Shown: positions 43,803-54,000 of the stretch, piece by piece
Layout: each line of letters opens with the position of its first letter
Position numbering within the stretch: position 1 is the first letter of the stretch
Assembly (NCBI RefSeq): GCF_002188635.1
Contig: NZ_NINX01000055.1
Coordinates: forward strand, 1-64,000
DNA: 64,000 nt
Source of the DNA: Pigmentiphaga sp. NML030171
GTDB taxonomy: Bacteria; Pseudomonadota; Gammaproteobacteria; Burkholderiales; Burkholderiaceae_B
Direction of reading: 5' to 3'
Notes under the pieces: model-generated
Seen by the model: the letters and a program-made list of their open reading frames with translations, nothing else
The model's database searches: none
Told to the model about the DNA's origin: nothing
Program-made: the position numbers and the translations under genes

Positions 43803-44828
43803 ATGAAAAAGACCCTGATCGCTGCCGCCGTTCTGGCCGGCATGGCTGGTACCGCGCAAGCGCAAAGCTCGGTCACCCTGTACGGCATCATGGATATGGG
43901 CTACCTGTATACCAAGACCGAAGGCATGAAGGCGCGCAACGCGCTGGACAGCGGCCTGCAGAGCGATTCCCGCTTCGGCCTGCGTGGCTCGGAAGACCTG
44001 GGCAACGGCCTGAAGGCCAACTTCCTGCTGGAAGCCGGCATCAACGCCGACGACGGCACCACCACCCAGTCCGGCCTGTTCAACCGCCAATCGTGGGTGG
44101 GCCTGTCGTCCAACACGCTGGGTGAAATCCGCCTGGGCCGCCAGTTCATCCTGGGCTCGCAATTCTTCACCAACATCGATCCGTTCGGCACGACCTTCCG
44201 TCAGGCCGGCATGGGCTCGACCTTCATCGCCGCCAACCAGGTCCGCAACAGCAACAGCGTGATGTACTTCACGCCGACCTGGAACGGCCTGCAAGGCGCC
44301 ATCGGCTACAGCTTCAACCGCTCGACCAGCGAAACCCCGGTCGCCGGCACCAACAACCGCGCCATCACCTCGGGCCTGCGCTACGCCAACGGTCCCGTCG
44401 AAGTCGCCCTGACCTACGACCAGGTCGAGCCCTCGACCGGCGGCAACGTCGGCCGTTCGACCCAGTTGGGCGGTACCTATGACTTCGGCGTGGTCAAGCT
44501 GCATGCCGCCATCGCCGACCAGCGCAACGTCGCGGTCAACGTTGGCGACATCCCGGGCTGGAACGGCCGCTTCGCCAAGAAGACCCTGTCGTACATGGTC
44601 GGCGCGTCGGCTCCCGTCGGCCCCGGCTCGCTGTTCGGCTCGTACCAGAAAGCCAAGGACTGGGACATCGAAGGCTTCAGCGTCGGTTACACCTACCCGC
44701 TGTCGCGTCGTACCAACGCCTATGCCTTCTTCAGCAACATGGACAACGTCGGTCACTACGGCAGCGCCGTCACGACCGGCGACAAGACCACCCGCCAGTT
44801 CGGCGTCGGCCTGCGTCACATGTTCTAA
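43803..44828 (+). CDS. Outer-membrane porin, copy 2
   Basis: This 341-residue porin is paralogous to copy one. The ATG at 43803 follows ATGGAGATGTACGA and starts the signal peptide KKTLIAAAVLAGMAGTAQA. Marks are SVTLYGIMDMGYLY, SRFGLRGSEDLGNGLKANFLLEAGI, WVGLSSNTLGEIRLGRQFI and the terminal RHMF. Loops differ strongly from copy one, so pore properties probably differ. It has its own terminator; a second, separately regulated porin is likely. Confidence 0.95.
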   Translation: MKKTLIAAAVLAGMAGTAQAQSSVTLYGIMDMGYLYTKTEGMKARNALDSGLQSDSRFGLRGSEDLGNGLKANFLLEAGINADDGTTTQSGLFNRQSWVGLSSNTLGEIRLGRQFILGSQFFTNIDPFGTTFRQAGMGSTFIAANQVRNSNSVMYFTPTWNGLQGAIGYSFNRSTSETPVAGTNNRAITSGLRYANGPVEVALTYDQVEPSTGGNVGRSTQLGGTYDFGVVKLHAAIADQRNVAVNVGDIPGWNGRFAKKTLSYMVGASAPVGPGSLFGSYQKAKDWDIEGFSVGYTYPLSRRTNAYAFFSNMDNVGHYGSAVTTGDKTTRQFGVGLRHMF

Positions 44829-44893
44829 ATCGGCGGCGGGAGCGCCGCGCGCGCTCCTTGCAAGCGCCCAGAACCCCCTGGGCGTACGCTGGG

Positions 44894-44925
44894 AAAACCG
44901 GACCGGAAACGGTCCGGTTTTTTTT
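44894..44925 (+). terminator. Intrinsic terminator after porin 2
   Basis: AAACCGGACC and GGTCCGGTTT pair over ten bases around a six-base loop, followed by a run of eight T. It also lies at the end of the convergent LysR gene. Confidence 0.9.
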
Positions 44926-44933
44926 GCCGCCCC

Positions 44934-45839
44934 CTACCCGCCTCGCACGGCGCGGGGAATGGAGCGCTTGAGCAGATCGCAAAAATCGTCGGCGCACGGC
45001 GGCAGCTTGCGGCCGCGGTCGCGCAGTTCGTAGAACTCCAGTTCGACCAGGGGCGGGCCCAGCGGCTCGAGACGGATGCCGCGGCCCCGGCAGGCGGGGA
45101 CGGCGGTCGAGGGAAGGATGGCGATGCCGCGCCCGGCCTCGGCCAGGCCGATCTGGGTTTCGATGAAATTGACGACGAAGCGCGGCGGACCTTCGTGGCC
45201 CACCAGGGCCAGGTTCTTGTCGATCAACTGCTGCAAGGGGTTGTCGAAGGGCAGGTTGATGAACTGCTCGCCCGCCAGCGCGCTCCAGGAACGTGGCGAC
45301 CGCGCCAGCTGGAACTTCGGCGCGGCGCTGGCCGCCACCAGCGAGAAGTGGAACAGCGGCTGCCGCAACATGCCCGGCGCCGCCTTGATGAACATGCCCA
45401 GCCCGACGTCCAGGTGCCCGGCACGCACCATGCTGGACACCGATGGCAGGTCGGTGTCGACGACGGTCAGGCGCACGCCCGGATGACGCTGCTCGAAGGC
45501 CGCCACGACCGGGGGCAGCAGATAGGAACAGGTCAGCGGCGGCGCGCCGATCGACAGCGTGGTATTGGCACGCTGCGCCGATCTCCCCACCTGCTCCACG
45601 ATCTCCTCGATCCGCTTGACGTTCTGTTCGGCCACGGCGCGAAACTCGGCGCCGAACTGCGTCAGCGTGACCTGCCGCGTGGTGCGGTCGAACAGACGGA
45701 AACCCAGTTGCCCTTCCAGTTCCCGGATCATCAGGCTCAGGCCCGACTGGGCGATGTGCAGTTGCTCGGCCGCGCGGGAGAAATTCCGCTGCTGGGCCAG
45801 CAGCAGGAAGGCCTTGAGCTGGCGGTGGGAGATGTTCAT
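44934..45839 (-). CDS. LysR-family transcriptional regulator
   Basis: The protein of 301 residues from the ATG at 45839 (MNISHRQLKAFLLLAQQRNFSRAAEQL) has the LysR helix-turn-helix (IAQSGLSLMIRELEGQLGFRLFDRTTRQV) and an effector domain with LSIGAPPLTCSYLLPPVVAAFEQRHPGVRL and AGRGIAILPSTAV. It is divergent from the Bug/flavin-monooxygenase operon across an AT-rich 110-base region and probably controls it. Confidence 0.92.
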   Translation of the reverse strand: MNISHRQLKAFLLLAQQRNFSRAAEQLHIAQSGLSLMIRELEGQLGFRLFDRTTRQVTLTQFGAEFRAVAEQNVKRIEEIVEQVGRSAQRANTTLSIGAPPLTCSYLLPPVVAAFEQRHPGVRLTVVDTDLPSVSSMVRAGHLDVGLGMFIKAAPGMLRQPLFHFSLVAASAAPKFQLARSPRSWSALAGEQFINLPFDNPLQQLIDKNLALVGHEGPPRFVVNFIETQIGLAEAGRGIAILPSTAVPACRGRGIRLEPLGPPLVELEFYELRDRGRKLPPCADDFCDLLKRSIPRAVRGG

Positions 45840-45868
45840 GTCGGTGCATTGATGCAGATACCTGATCA

Positions 45869-45903
45869 ATTCATACTTTATTCATATTTCACTCGCGTAT
45901 AAA
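45869..45903 (+). promoter_or_regulatory. Divergent LysR/Bug regulatory region
   Basis: ATTCATA occurs twice (45869-45875 and 45880-45886), eleven bases apart, one helical turn. TATAAA (45898-45903) follows at promoter distance. The local sequence is much more AT-rich than the genes on either side. This fits a LysR-activated promoter for the Bug gene. Confidence 0.45.
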
Positions 45904-45949
45904 GCTCGTATTGAATGGCGATCGTTCCTGTCCCACCAGAGAGGTCGAT

Positions 45950-46936
45950 ATGCCCACCCGCCGCTGCTTCTCCCGTCGCTCGTTCTGTAATGCCTGGCTG
46001 CTGGCGCTGGCCGCCGGCGCGGTCCAGGCGGACGAACCCTATCCCACTCGCCCCATCCGCATCATCGTGCCCTTCTCGGCAGGCGGCGGCATCGACGTGC
46101 TGGGCCGGACCATAGGCCAGAAACTATCCGAGGCCTGGCAGTACGCGGCGGTAGTCGAGAACCGCCCCGGCGCCAGCGGCAACATCGGCACCGACCTGGC
46201 CGCGCGGGCCGCGCCCGACGGCTACACCTACCTGATGACGGCCAACACCATCATCATGACGCCGAGTTTCATGCAGGGCGTCACCTTCGATCCGGTAAAG
46301 GACTTCACGCCGGTGATGCCCATCGCCATCGGCAGCCTGGCGCTCGTGACCCGCCCCGACCTCCCGGCCAAGTCGGTGTCCCAACTGATCGAGCTGGCCA
46401 GGAAGCAGCCGCACAAGCTCAACTACGGCTCGCCCGGCACCGGCACGCCTCACCACTTGGCCATGGAGCTGGTCAAGCAGCGCGCCGGCATCGACGTGGT
46501 CCACGTGCCCTACAAAGGCTCGGGCGGATTGGTCAACGACGTGCTGTCGGGCCAGGTTGACCTGGCTTTCGTTCCCGTCCACCAGGCGCTGCAATTCGCC
46601 CGCGCCGGCAAGATGCAGATGCTGGCCGCCGGCGGCACGCGGCGCACCGCCGTGACGCCCGACATCCCGTCGCTGGCCGAGGCCTCCGGCATCGCCGACG
46701 TCGACGTCGACATGTGGTACGGCCTCTACCTGCCCGCCGGCACGCCGCCGGCCATCGTCGGCAAGGTGAACGCCGAGGTCGCGCAGATCCTGAAGATGCC
46801 GGACGTGGTCAAGAGCCTGTCCATGCAGGGCCTGCAGCCCAGCGGCGGCACGCCGGACGACCTGGCCAGGCTGACGCGGGACGACCTCAGGCGCTGGGCC
46901 GGCGTCATCCGCCAGGCCGGCCTGGCGTCCCAATAG
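45950..46936 (+). CDS. Bug-family substrate-binding protein of the flavin-monooxygenase operon
   Basis: The product of 328 residues from the ATG at 45950 (after AGAGAGGTCGAT) has a signal peptide with SRRSFCNAWLLALAAGAVQA, RIIVPFSAGGGIDVLGRT, VVENRPGASGNIGTDLAARAAPDGYTYLM, HVPYKGSGGLVNDVLSGQVDLAF and LPAGTPPAIVGKVN. It is followed 34 bases later by a flavin-dependent monooxygenase, so the ligand is probably the aromatic or heterocyclic substrate of that enzyme. Confidence 0.93.
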   Translation: MPTRRCFSRRSFCNAWLLALAAGAVQADEPYPTRPIRIIVPFSAGGGIDVLGRTIGQKLSEAWQYAAVVENRPGASGNIGTDLAARAAPDGYTYLMTANTIIMTPSFMQGVTFDPVKDFTPVMPIAIGSLALVTRPDLPAKSVSQLIELARKQPHKLNYGSPGTGTPHHLAMELVKQRAGIDVVHVPYKGSGGLVNDVLSGQVDLAFVPVHQALQFARAGKMQMLAAGGTRRTAVTPDIPSLAEASGIADVDVDMWYGLYLPAGTPPAIVGKVNAEVAQILKMPDVVKSLSMQGLQPSGGTPDDLARLTRDDLRRWAGVIRQAGLASQ

Positions 46937-46970
46937 CACGCATATCCCAACCACACCAAGAGGAGTCTTC

Positions 46971-48203
46971 ATGGAAGTCATGATCGTGGGCGGCGGCATA
47001 GGCGGCCTGACCCTGGCGCTGTCGCTGCACAAGATGGGCATCGCCGCCCGGGTCTTCGAGGCGGCGCCGGAAATCCAGGCGCTGGGCGTGGGCGTGAGCC
47101 TGCTGCCCCACTCGACCCGGGTCCTGGGCGAGCTCGGCCTGAACGAGGCCCTGGCGAAGGTGGCCGTCACCACCACGACCACCACCTTCTTCAACCGCTT
47201 CGGACAGCACGTCTATTCCGAGTCGACCGGCCGACAGGCGGGCTACGAGTGGCCGCAGTTCCAGGCCCATCGCGGGGACCTGCAGATGATCCTGCTCGAG
47301 GCCTGCCGCGAGCGCCTGGGCGCGGACCGCATCGTCGCGGGCCATCGTTGCACCGGTTTCACGCAGACGCCCGGCGGCGTCACCGCCTCGTTCGTCGATC
47401 CCGCCGGCAACTCCCTTGGTCCCCGCGCGGCCGATGCGCTGATCGCCTGCGACGGCCTGCACTCGGTGATCCGCAAGCAGTTGCATCCCGCCGAAGGCGA
47501 GCCGGTCTACTCCGGGGTCAACATGTGGCGCGGCGTCACCCGCTGGAAGCCCTATTTCGACGGCGCCACCTATGTCCGCGGCGGCTGGCTGACGCCGGGC
47601 AAGATGGTCATCTACCCGATCCGCAACGCGCTCGACGCCGATGGGTGCCAGTTGATCAACTGGGTGGCCGAAGTGACGACGCCCCGCTACGAGCGCCGCG
47701 ACTGGAACCGGCGGGGACGGCTGGAGGACTTCATCGGCGTATTCGAGGACTGGCGCTTCGACTGGCTGGACGTACCCGCCATGATCCGGGCCGCCGACGT
47801 CCTGCTGGAATTTCCCATGGTGGACCAGGACCCGCTGCCCTGGTGGACCCAGGGCCGGGTCACGCTGCTGGGCGACGCGGCGCACCCCATGGTGCCGCGC
47901 GGCTCGAACGGCGCGGGGCAGGCCATCCTGGACGCGCGCGCCCTGGCCGCCGCGCTGGCCGCGGAGCCGGACGTGCCGGCCGCGCTGGCGCGATATGAAT
48001 CGCAGCGCCGCCCCGCGACGACGGACATCGTGCTGGCCAACCGCAAGACGCCGCCGGACGCCATCCTGAAGGAAGTGTATGAGCGCACGGGCGATCGCCC
48101 CTTCCGGCACATCGACGATGTCATCAGCCAGGAGGAACTGGCCGCCATCTCCAACGGCTACAAGCGCGTGGCGGGCTACGACCTGGCCTCGCTGTCCCGG
48201 TAG
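46971..48203 (+). CDS. FAD-dependent monooxygenase (PhzS/salicylate-hydroxylase-like)
   Basis: The 410-residue group A flavoprotein hydroxylase has the FAD motif MIVGGGIGGLTLALSLHKMG at the N-terminus, the DG motif region ADALIACDGLHSVIRKQL, and RVTLLGDAAHPMVPRGSNGAGQAILDA for FAD ribityl binding. It most resembles PhzS and related flavin-dependent oxidoreductases. The ATG follows AAGAGGAGTCTTC. Second gene of the LysR-controlled Bug/monooxygenase unit; its substrate is unknown. Confidence 0.92.
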   Translation: MEVMIVGGGIGGLTLALSLHKMGIAARVFEAAPEIQALGVGVSLLPHSTRVLGELGLNEALAKVAVTTTTTTFFNRFGQHVYSESTGRQAGYEWPQFQAHRGDLQMILLEACRERLGADRIVAGHRCTGFTQTPGGVTASFVDPAGNSLGPRAADALIACDGLHSVIRKQLHPAEGEPVYSGVNMWRGVTRWKPYFDGATYVRGGWLTPGKMVIYPIRNALDADGCQLINWVAEVTTPRYERRDWNRRGRLEDFIGVFEDWRFDWLDVPAMIRAADVLLEFPMVDQDPLPWWTQGRVTLLGDAAHPMVPRGSNGAGQAILDARALAAALAAEPDVPAALARYESQRRPATTDIVLANRKTPPDAILKEVYERTGDRPFRHIDDVISQEELAAISNGYKRVAGYDLASLSR

Positions 48204-48251
48204 GCGCGGAGTGGGCAGCCCGCCCCCGGGCTGCATCACGCCCTTCCGTAA

Positions 48252-48266
48252 CGAGAAATATTCTCG
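48252..48266. promoter_or_regulatory. Palindrome upstream of the RND efflux operon
   Basis: CGAGAA and TTCTCG flank ATA, forming a perfect 15-base dyad in the AT-rich leader, 102 bases before the first gene. It has operator form, but no TetR or MarR gene is adjacent. Confidence 0.45.
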
Positions 48267-48367
48267 ATATTCACGATTTCCTAATCTTTTCGTTTACGCT
48301 ATCGAGTCGTCCATGCACTCTAACTGCGCGGACCGGCGGCGATCCCGCCGGCCTCCGCGCCTCCAGC

Positions 48368-49864
48368 ATGCCTCTCGCTCGCGCCCAGTCCTTTGTTTCG
48401 TCGTCGCCACGCCCCGTCCTGGGCCTGGCCTTGCTGCTGCTGATTGCCGGCTGCAGCCTGCAACCGCCCGCGCCGTCCGTGCCGCTGGCCACGCCGGCCG
48501 GCTGGCAGGCCTCGCTGCCCGCCTCCGCCGAACCCTCCCTGCCGCACGACTCCAACCCGCAGCGCCTGCTGCAATGGTGGCAACAGACCGGCGACCCGGC
48601 CCTGCCCGGACTGATCGAGGCGGCCCAGGCGGCCAGCCCGACCGTGGGCACGGCGCGCTCGCGCTTCCTGCAGGCCCGGGCCGCCCGCGTGTCCGCCGGC
48701 GCCGCCCTGGGGCCCACGCTCGACGCCACGGCGCAAACCAGCCGCGGCTTTTCGCAGATCGCGGGCGGCATCGCCACGCAGAACCAGGCCGGCCTGCAGG
48801 CCTCGTGGGAGATCGACCTGTTCGGCGCCAACGCCGCCACGCGCGACGCCGCGCAGGCCCGCCTGGAGGGCGCGCAGGCCCAATGGCACGACGCGCGCAT
48901 CTCGGTGGCCGCGGAAGTCGCCAACGAGTTGAACAACTTCCGTAGTTGCCGCCGCGAGCTCGCCATCCAGGAATCGGACGCGGCCTCGCGCGCGGAAAGC
49001 GCGCGCCTGACCGACCTCGCCATGCGCGCGGGCTTCCAGTCCACCGCCAACGCCGCGCTGGCGCGCGCCAGCAGCGCCGAAGCCGCCGCCCGCGCCCGCC
49101 AGCAGCGGGCCTCGTGCGACATCAGCGTCAAGGCGCTGGTGGCGCTGACCGCGCTGGACGAACCCGAGTTGCGTGCCCGGCTGGCCGCGCCGGCGCAACC
49201 TCCGTCCGACACGCTGTTCGCCATCGACCACCTGCCTGCCGCCGTGCTGGCGCAACGCCCCGACCTGTTCAACGCCGATCGCAACGTGGCGGCGGCCAGC
49301 GCCGAGGTCGGCAGCGCCCAGGCCAGGCGCTACCCGCGCCTGACCCTGGCCGGCAGCGTGGGCGCGGCCTCGTTCAAGGCACGCGGCATGAACGTCGACG
49401 TCTCGACCTGGTCCATCGGTCCGCTGTCGGTGTCATTGCCGCTGTTCGACGGCGGCCGCCACCGCGCCGACATCGACGCTGCCCGGGCCCGCTACGACGA
49501 AGCCGTCACGCAGTATCGCGCCACGGCGCGCCAGGCCGTGCGCGAAGTGGAGCAAGCCCTGGTCAACCTGGAAAGCACGGCCGCGCGCACCACCGACGCG
49601 CGCGCCGCGGTCGAGGGATACCAGGCTTCGTTCGAAGCCACCGAGCAGCGCTATCGCGGCGGCCTGGCCAGCCTGCTGGAACTGGAGGAGTCGCGGCGCA
49701 TGCTGCTGACGGCGCGCACCACCCAGTCCGCGCTGGAGCGCGAGCGCATGGCGGCCTGGATCGCGCTGTACCGCGCGGCGGGAGGCGGCTGGCGGCAGGA
49801 CGCGCCGGCGCCTCCGGACACGCCGCCGTCGGCCTCCGCGAAGCCTGCCGCCAACCCTTCCTGA
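48368..49864 (+). CDS. NodT-family outer-membrane efflux lipoprotein
   Basis: The 498-residue protein is the outer-membrane channel of a tripartite RND pump. It has a lipoprotein signal (LGLALLLLIAGCSLQPP with lipobox AGC), two OEP repeats (LIEAAQAASPTVGTARSRFLQARAAR and later QYRATARQAVREVEQALVNLE), QAGLQASWEIDLFG, and AVLAQRPDLFNADRNVAAASAEVG. A disordered Pro/Ala/Ser tail ends it. It is the first gene of the operon OEP-MFP-RND and precedes the fusion protein by 59 bases. Confidence 0.94.
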   Translation: MPLARAQSFVSSSPRPVLGLALLLLIAGCSLQPPAPSVPLATPAGWQASLPASAEPSLPHDSNPQRLLQWWQQTGDPALPGLIEAAQAASPTVGTARSRFLQARAARVSAGAALGPTLDATAQTSRGFSQIAGGIATQNQAGLQASWEIDLFGANAATRDAAQARLEGAQAQWHDARISVAAEVANELNNFRSCRRELAIQESDAASRAESARLTDLAMRAGFQSTANAALARASSAEAAARARQQRASCDISVKALVALTALDEPELRARLAAPAQPPSDTLFAIDHLPAAVLAQRPDLFNADRNVAAASAEVGSAQARRYPRLTLAGSVGAASFKARGMNVDVSTWSIGPLSVSLPLFDGGRHRADIDAARARYDEAVTQYRATARQAVREVEQALVNLESTAARTTDARAAVEGYQASFEATEQRYRGGLASLLELEESRRMLLTARTTQSALERERMAAWIALYRAAGGGWRQDAPAPPDTPPSASAKPAANPS

Positions 49865-49923
49865 CGACATCTCACGAACCTTGTCGCCGCAGGGCTCGTT
49901 GCCGCCCCGGCCCCACCCCAACC

Positions 49924-51075
49924 ATGATCCCGTCCATGCCGCTACGCCCTCTCATCGCCGCCGCCGTGCTCGGCGCCATCCTGGCCGGCGCCTTCCTCGC
50001 GCCCGCCCTGCGCGCGGCCGACACCGGCGCCGCCCCGGCCGTCCGGCCAGCCCTGACCGTCACCGTCGCCCAGCCGCAGATGCGGTCCCTGCGCCTCGCC
50101 CTGCAGGCCAATGGCAACATCATGGCCTGGCAGGAAGCCAGCCTGGGCGCCGAGATCGGCGGCCTGCGCCTGCAGGACGTCCTGGTCAACGTGGGCGATA
50201 CCGTCAAGGCCGGCCAGGTACTGGCCACCTTCGCGCAGGAAACCGTGCGCGCGGACATCGCCCAGGCCCGCGCCGCGCTGGCCGAGGCCGAGGCCAGCGC
50301 CGCCGAGGCCCGCGCCAACGCCGAGCGCGCCCAGTCCCTGAAAGCCTCCGGCGCCCTGAGCGAATCGCAGATCAACCAGTACGTGACCGGCGGCCAGACC
50401 GCCCAGGCGCGCGTGGAGTCCGCCCGGGCTAGCCTTGCCGCGCAGGAATTGCGCCTGAAATTCACGCAGGTCCGCGCGCCCGACAGCGGCGTCATCTCGT
50501 CGCGCACCGCCACGGTAGGCGCGGTCGTGGGCGCCGGCACCGAACTCTTCCGCATGATCCGCAAGGGCCGCCTGGAATGGCGCGGCGAGGTCACCTCCGC
50601 CGAGGTCGGCCGCGTGCGCGTGGGCGACCCCGTCACCGTCGTCGCGGCCAGCGGCGAACGCCTGCAGGGCAAGGTCCGCACCATCGGCCCCACCGTCGAC
50701 CCGCAAACGCGCAATACCCTGGTCTACGTCGACCTGCCCGGCGCCGGCGCGCCGAACTCCTCGGCCAAGGCCGGCATGTTCGCGCGCGGCGAATTCGAAC
50801 TGGGCTCCGCGCAGGGCCTGACGGTGCCCCAGCAGGCCGTCGTCATGCGCGAGGCCTTCAACTACGTCTTCGTCGTAGGCGCGGACAACCGGGTGGCCCA
50901 GCGCAAGATCCAGCCGGGACGGCGCGACGGCGACCGGGTCGAGGTCCTGGACGGCCTCGCACCCACCGACCGCGTCGCCGTGCGCGGCGCGGGCTTCCTG
51001 ACCGACGGCGACCTGGTGCGCGTGGTCGACACGCCCGCTCCCGCGGCCACCCCTGCCACCGCCGTGACGCGCTGA
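49924..51075 (+). CDS. RND efflux periplasmic adaptor (membrane fusion protein)
   Basis: The product of 383 residues from the ATG at 49924 has an N-terminal membrane anchor or signal (LIAAAVLGAILAGAFLAPALRA), lipoyl halves GLRLQDVLVNVGDTVKAGQVLATF and FTQVRAPDSGVISSRTATVGAVVGAG, an intervening helical hairpin rich in Ala/Glu, a beta barrel and a membrane-proximal domain (GEFELGSAQGLTVPQQAVV, APTDRVAVRGAGFLTDGDLVRV). It lies eleven bases before the RND gene. Confidence 0.94.
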   Translation: MIPSMPLRPLIAAAVLGAILAGAFLAPALRAADTGAAPAVRPALTVTVAQPQMRSLRLALQANGNIMAWQEASLGAEIGGLRLQDVLVNVGDTVKAGQVLATFAQETVRADIAQARAALAEAEASAAEARANAERAQSLKASGALSESQINQYVTGGQTAQARVESARASLAAQELRLKFTQVRAPDSGVISSRTATVGAVVGAGTELFRMIRKGRLEWRGEVTSAEVGRVRVGDPVTVVAASGERLQGKVRTIGPTVDPQTRNTLVYVDLPGAGAPNSSAKAGMFARGEFELGSAQGLTVPQQAVVMREAFNYVFVVGADNRVAQRKIQPGRRDGDRVEVLDGLAPTDRVAVRGAGFLTDGDLVRVVDTPAPAATPATAVTR

Positions 51076-51086
51076 GAGCCGACGCG

Positions 51087-54000
51087 ATGAACGTCTCGAC
51101 CTGGTCCATACGCAACCCCATTCCGTCGGTCATGCTGTTCGTGCTGCTGACCTTCGCGGGCCTGCTGTCGTTCAGCGCCATGAAGGTGCAGAACTTCCCC
51201 GACATCGACCTGCCCATGGTCATGGTCACGGCCTCGCTGCCCGGGGCCTCGCCCAGCCAACTGGAGAACGACGTCGCCCGCAAGCTGGAGAACTCCATCG
51301 CCACCTTGCAGGGCCTCAAGCACGTCTACACCAAGATCCAGGATGGCAGCGTCAGCCTGACCGCCGAGTTCGAGCTGGAAAAACCCCTGCAGGAAGCGGT
51401 GGACGATGTACGCTCGGCGGTCTCGCGCGTGCGCGCCGACATGCCTGCCGACCTGCGCGACCCCATCATCAACAAGGTCGACCTGGCAGGCCAGCCCGTG
51501 CTGGCCTTCACCGTGCGCGCGAGCAGCATGGACGACGAAGCGCTGTCCTGGCTGGTCGACAACGACGTCGCCCGCAAACTGCTGAACGTGCCCGGCGTGG
51601 GAGCGGTCAACCGCGTGGGCGGCGTAACCCGCGAGATACGCATCGCGCTCGACCCGCAGCGCCTGCAGGCCCTGGGGGCGTCCGCCGCCGACATCTCGCG
51701 CCAGTTGCGCCAGGTGCAGCGCGAAAGCTCCGGCGGCCGCACCGACATCGGCGACGCCGAACAACCCGTGCGCACCCTGGCCACCGTGGGCACCGCCGAA
51801 GAACTCGCCGGCCTGCGGCTGGTCCTGAGCGACGGCCGGTCCATCCGGCTATCCGACGTCGCCACCGTGACCGACACCATCGCCGAGCGGCGCTCGGCCG
51901 CCCTGCTCGACGGCCAGCCCGTCGTCGGCTTCGAGGTGGCCCGCAGCCGCGGCGCGAGCGAACTGGACGTTGCCGCGGGCGTGCAGCGCGCGCTGGACGA
52001 ACTCAAGGCCCAGCATGCCGACCTGCAGATCACCGAGTCCTTCAACTTCGTCACGCCGGTCCAGGAAGAATACGACGGCTCCATGCGCCTCTTGTACGAA
52101 GGCGCGCTGCTGGCCGTGCTGGTCGTCTGGCTGTTCCTGCGCGACTGGCGCGCCACGCTGATCTCCGCCGTCGCGCTGCCGCTGTCGGTCATCCCCGCCT
52201 TCGCAGGCATGTACTTCCTGGGATTCTCGATCAACGTCATCACCCTGCTGGCGCTGTCCCTGGTCATCGGCATCCTGGTGGACGACGCCATCGTCGAAGT
52301 CGAGAACATCGTGCGCCACCTGCGCATGGGCAAGAGCCCCTACCAGGCCGCCATGGAAGCCGCCGACGAAATCGGACTGGCCGTGGTCGCCACCACCTTC
52401 ACCCTGATCGCCGTCTTCCTGCCCACCGCCTTCATGAGCGGCGTCGCCGGACGCTTCTTCAAGCAATTCGGCTGGACCGCCTCGCTGGCCGTGTTCGCCT
52501 CGCTCATCGTCGCGCGCGTACTCACGCCCATGATGGCCGCCTACCTGCTCAAGCCCGTCGTGCATGCCGGCAAGGAACCGCGCTGGCTCCAGACCTACAT
52601 GCGCTGGGTGGCCGCCTGCCTGCGCCACCGCTGGCTGACCGTGCTGGGCGCCGCCGTCTTCTTCCTCCTGTCGATCGGCATGATCCCGCTGCTGCCCGCC
52701 GGCTTCATGCCCGCCGACGACAACTCCCAGACCCAGGTCGTGGTCGAGCTGCCGCCCGGCTCCACCCTGGCCCAGACCCTGGACACCGCCGAACTCGTCC
52801 GCCTGCGGCTGGCCAAGGTCCCCCACGTGCGCAGCGTCTACACCACCATCGGCGGCGGCACCGCCGGCGGCGACCCGTTCTCCATGTCCGGCGCGGCCGA
52901 AGTCCGCAAGGCCACCCTGACCATCCAGCTCGACCCGCGCGAAGACCGCCCCAGGAAACAAGGCATCGAAGAAGACATGCGCGCCGCCCTGCAGGAAATC
53001 CCCGGCATACGCAGCCGCGTCGGCCTGGGCGGCTCCAACAACAAATACGTGCTCGTGCTGACCGGCGACAACCCCGACGCGCTGAACCAGGCGGCCCTGG
53101 CCGTCTCCAAGGAACTGCGCACCATACCGGGCCTGGGCAATATCTCGTCCACCGCCAGCCTCATCCGCCCCGAAATCGCCGTACGCCCCGACTTCGCCCG
53201 CGCCGCCGACCTGGGCGTCACCAGCAGCGCCATCGCCGACACCCTGCGCATCGCCACCGTCGGCGACTACGACATCTCCCTGCCCAAGCTCAACCTGTCC
53301 CAGCGCCAGGTCCCCATCGTCGTGCGCCTGGACCAGGCCGCGCGCCAAGACCTCTCCCTGCTCGGCCGCCTGTCCGTACCCGGCACGCGAGGCCCGGTCC
53401 TGCTCGACCAGGTCGCCACCCTGGACTTCTCCGCGGGACCGTCCGTCATCGACCGCTACGACCGCTCGCGCAACATCAACTTCGAGATCGAGCTGGCCGG
53501 CATGGACCTGGGCGAAGTCGCCCAGCGCGTGGCCGACCTGCCCACCATCAAGAACCTGCCGCCTGGCGTGCGCCAGGCCACCGTGGGCGACGCCGAAGTC
53601 ATGGGCGAACTGTTCCAGAGCTTCGGCCTGGCCATGCTGACCGGCGTGCTGTGCATCTACGTCGTGCTGGTGCTGCTGTTCAAGCACTTCCTGCACCCCG
53701 TCACCATCCTGGCCGCCCTGCCCCTGTCACTGGGCGGCGCCTTCGTCGGCCTGCTCATCGCGCACAAGAGCTTCTCCATGCCCTCGCTGATCGGCCTGGT
53801 CATGCTGATGGGCATCGCCACCAAGAACTCCATCCTGCTCGTCGAATACGCCATCCTGGCGCGGCGGGGACACCCCGCCACCGACGTGCGGCCGGCCGTG
53901 CCCGGCATGAGCCGCTGGGATGCCCTGATCGACGCCTGCCACAAGCGGGCCCGGCCCATCATCATGACCACCATGGCGATGGGCGCCGGGATGCTGCCGA

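Noticed and set aside
51849-53696. 615-codon antisense frame within the RND gene
   Set aside because: Asp/Gly/His-rich shadow frame opposite a conserved transporter; no start or homology signal.
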